A stretch of 64,000 bases of DNA from Archivesica marissinica. Its lineage: Eukaryota; Mollusca; Bivalvia; Venerida; Vesicomyidae. The translations under genes and the position numbers were made by a program. Shown here piece after piece: positions 59,101-62,100 of the stretch; position 1 is the stretch's first letter, and every line of letters starts with the position of its first letter. The stretch spans positions 78,175,287-78,239,286 of the forward strand of contig CM026387.1 in NCBI GenBank assembly GCA_014843695.1, in the 5' to 3' direction. The notes beneath the pieces were generated by a model. It ran no database searches, was not told where the DNA came from, and saw only the letters and a list, made by a program, of their open reading frames with translations.

Positions 59101-62100
59101 CTGATTAGTGCAGTGGCGCGCTCGCCTCTCACCAATGCAACCCGGGTTCGATCCTCGGACAAGGGAAGTATGTGAGATGGTACGGTGGTCGCTGGATCGG
59201 AAAAGAGTGTTTTCTCCCCGAGTACTACGTTTTCCTCTCACACGAATGACCACATATACGCTTTCATCCGCGCCAACGAGTGATTAATATAAGTTGTTAG
59301 AACTTGCTTCGCAATCGTTGTAAAATAAATAAAGCTTAAACTTAAACTAGAGTGATATGGAAACTAAAAGTAACATTTTACAGTTAGATTCAATGTTCAG
59401 GCATCCCGTAAGAACAAAAGGAGACTATTAAATTCTACACTCTCCATTGATAGATACGTTTCTAACACAGTAACAAGTTGAGACATCTCATTGACACAGA
59501 TTACAACTGTCTAGAGTATCCTTTAATGCCTAAAAATACTCAACTACATAATTGAATGTAATTTTTTATACATGAACATTTAATTCTCTGGCAACAACAA
59601 TCTAAAAATGCAGTCCTTCACTCCAGAATTCCAAAATTCACAGACTTTCAAAGCTATTTAAATTCTATGACTTTCTCGTGCGTAACCAAAGAAAGGTAGC
59701 AATTACCTGAAGTTTCTGTGCACAGGACATTTGACTCTGTGTGTTCCCAGTCCGAGATCGACATATCTCTCTCCCCCAAAGTACACATAGTACTGATTGA
59801 GTGCGTCATACAGACTCTCATACAAGTTCTCCAGGTTTAGGAGGACTACCGTGTTCCCTGTCTCCATACACACCTTAATCTTGTTGATATTACGACACAC
59901 CTATGTAATGACATAATAAACATCAGTCGCGCATACTTGCAGAGTATACTTACAGGTCCGATCCTCCATCTGCCCCTAAGAAATTTAATAGTCTTTCAGA
60001 TGCGACTTTAAACCGAGGTAACGTGTCGGTGCTTTACTCCGTGTACGTAAAAAACCAGAGGAGACTCTGGAATGGGTCTCTCGCTGTATCATTGCACTAT
60101 CCTCCAAAAATCTAAAATGACTAATCTCTTCAGGACAATTATAGCTCCAAAAGGACTGTATTTAGAATTATCTGCTCAGATGATTACAAATTCTGATTAA
60201 TGTCAGCAATTTCCATAATCTGATTTTAACTAAACCTGTCCACATTTAAACTGCATTTTGTGAATGTATTATTTTTGAATGACCTTATATCATCAATAAC
60301 TTTGTCTCGAGGTGGTTTACACTAGCATTGTAGCAGTTTTATTTTTGTTCTCGAAGTAGATGTGAGTTAATACATGTAGATGTATTGGTTTTTTTAAAGT
60401 TAATTTAATACAACGGTTATATAACTCCTCTCCCTGGTTTCCCAGTTCAACTGTTAAGCATTGGACTAGTTATCCGTCTGCTCGCTTCAAAAACAAATAC
60501 TGTATTATATCATGATAAAAACCGCATGAATCCAGTTTAAACTGCCTGGCCATAAAGATGGGTGCTCCGTACAGTCTGATATTTGCTATGGTGTTGATTA
60601 GTTTAGTTTAACGTAAATGTGGTCATTCGTGTGGGAGGAAACCAGAGTACCCATCTCACATACTTCCCAGTCCGATGATCGAACCCGGGTTGCATTGGTG
60701 AGAAGCGAGCGTACTAACCACTGCGCTAACAAATCATCACCATTAAGCATATACCATATTGCAAGGCGCAGCCACTTTGTGACACCACAAATAGAGCCTC
60801 GATTTGAACATGCCCTCAATCATCTGAGTAACCTTTATTGACGAATGTGCAATTAAACATTTGAACTATGCAAATAATAACATATACGTACATGTACACA
60901 CTATCATATACGCAGTTACGCTCTGCATATATTTCGCAGGTCAACCATCTGTTCTTTCATTGGTTAGTGCACCTATTTTTATATCAGAAATAATTATCAA
61001 CAACTTCAAATGTGTAAATGTGTACCTGTGTGTATTCCTGGTCACTTCTAAAGCTGCTACCAAATATGGTAATAGGTCTGATGTCACTGCTCCTAGATAG
61101 TATCTGTTGTTGTATGATGGATAGCGCTCCATAGTTCTCAGTTAGCAACAGTAGGTACCGACTCTCACTATATATAACATACATTGGAATTGTGCATTAA
61201 AACTAACGATTTTGACATAAAAACAATCATTGCCGTCCTTTCTACCAACATATTATGGCCTGAACATGGTTTCGAGTCTTATAAGTGAGTGCTAAAAAAA
61301 GTTCTTCTTTCTAAAATGTGTTAACATCATAATTACGTTTTAGAAAAGAAAGCACTCTGAGAGTGACCATTTCTTCCACTTGCACGTGACATGCAATTTA
61401 TGCTTGGTCTGATTTCCATTTTATCAACCCGTCTTATATGTGAGTGCATGCCAAAACCCACATATTTCAGGACAAAGTAGGGGGTCGTCTTATAGGCGTG
61501 ATCGCCATACAGGCGAGGATGGACGATACCCAAGATGTGTAAAAAGCAAGAAATTAACTACCTTAATGTAAACTATTAATTTCCATTAGCAGTGTCATTA
61601 TGAACTTTCAATACTATAATACTATAGCTGTACCTTTCCATCTTATTTGTATCAAACAGGCATGCTTGAACAAGTCCAGCAGGGCTACAGTCCGGGTCGG
61701 AATGCTTGGGCTGAAATGAGATGCATGACAATCATTCTAAAACGCTATAATTGTTCTAACATCACCCTTGGTTATTGTCCTTATCTTGTAATGCATTAAT
61801 TATCGAGTGTATATATACATCATAGGGGGCTATCCGACAAATTCCAGCAATATGACTTTCTCACTTCAATTAATCCTGCAGTATTGTTCAGGAGCCACCC
61901 CAACCCAAATGAAAACGAATACAATTATTGAAACTATGGCAACATACATTTAATGCATAGTAGATAAATGTACAGTTTATTCAAATTAACCATGATCATC
62001 TTAACAATAATACTATATAGCACAATTGGGGAAACTATGTTTAGTAATCCTTTGCCTACAAGTCCATTGCATATATGTAAGTTGAAGTACCATTTTAATT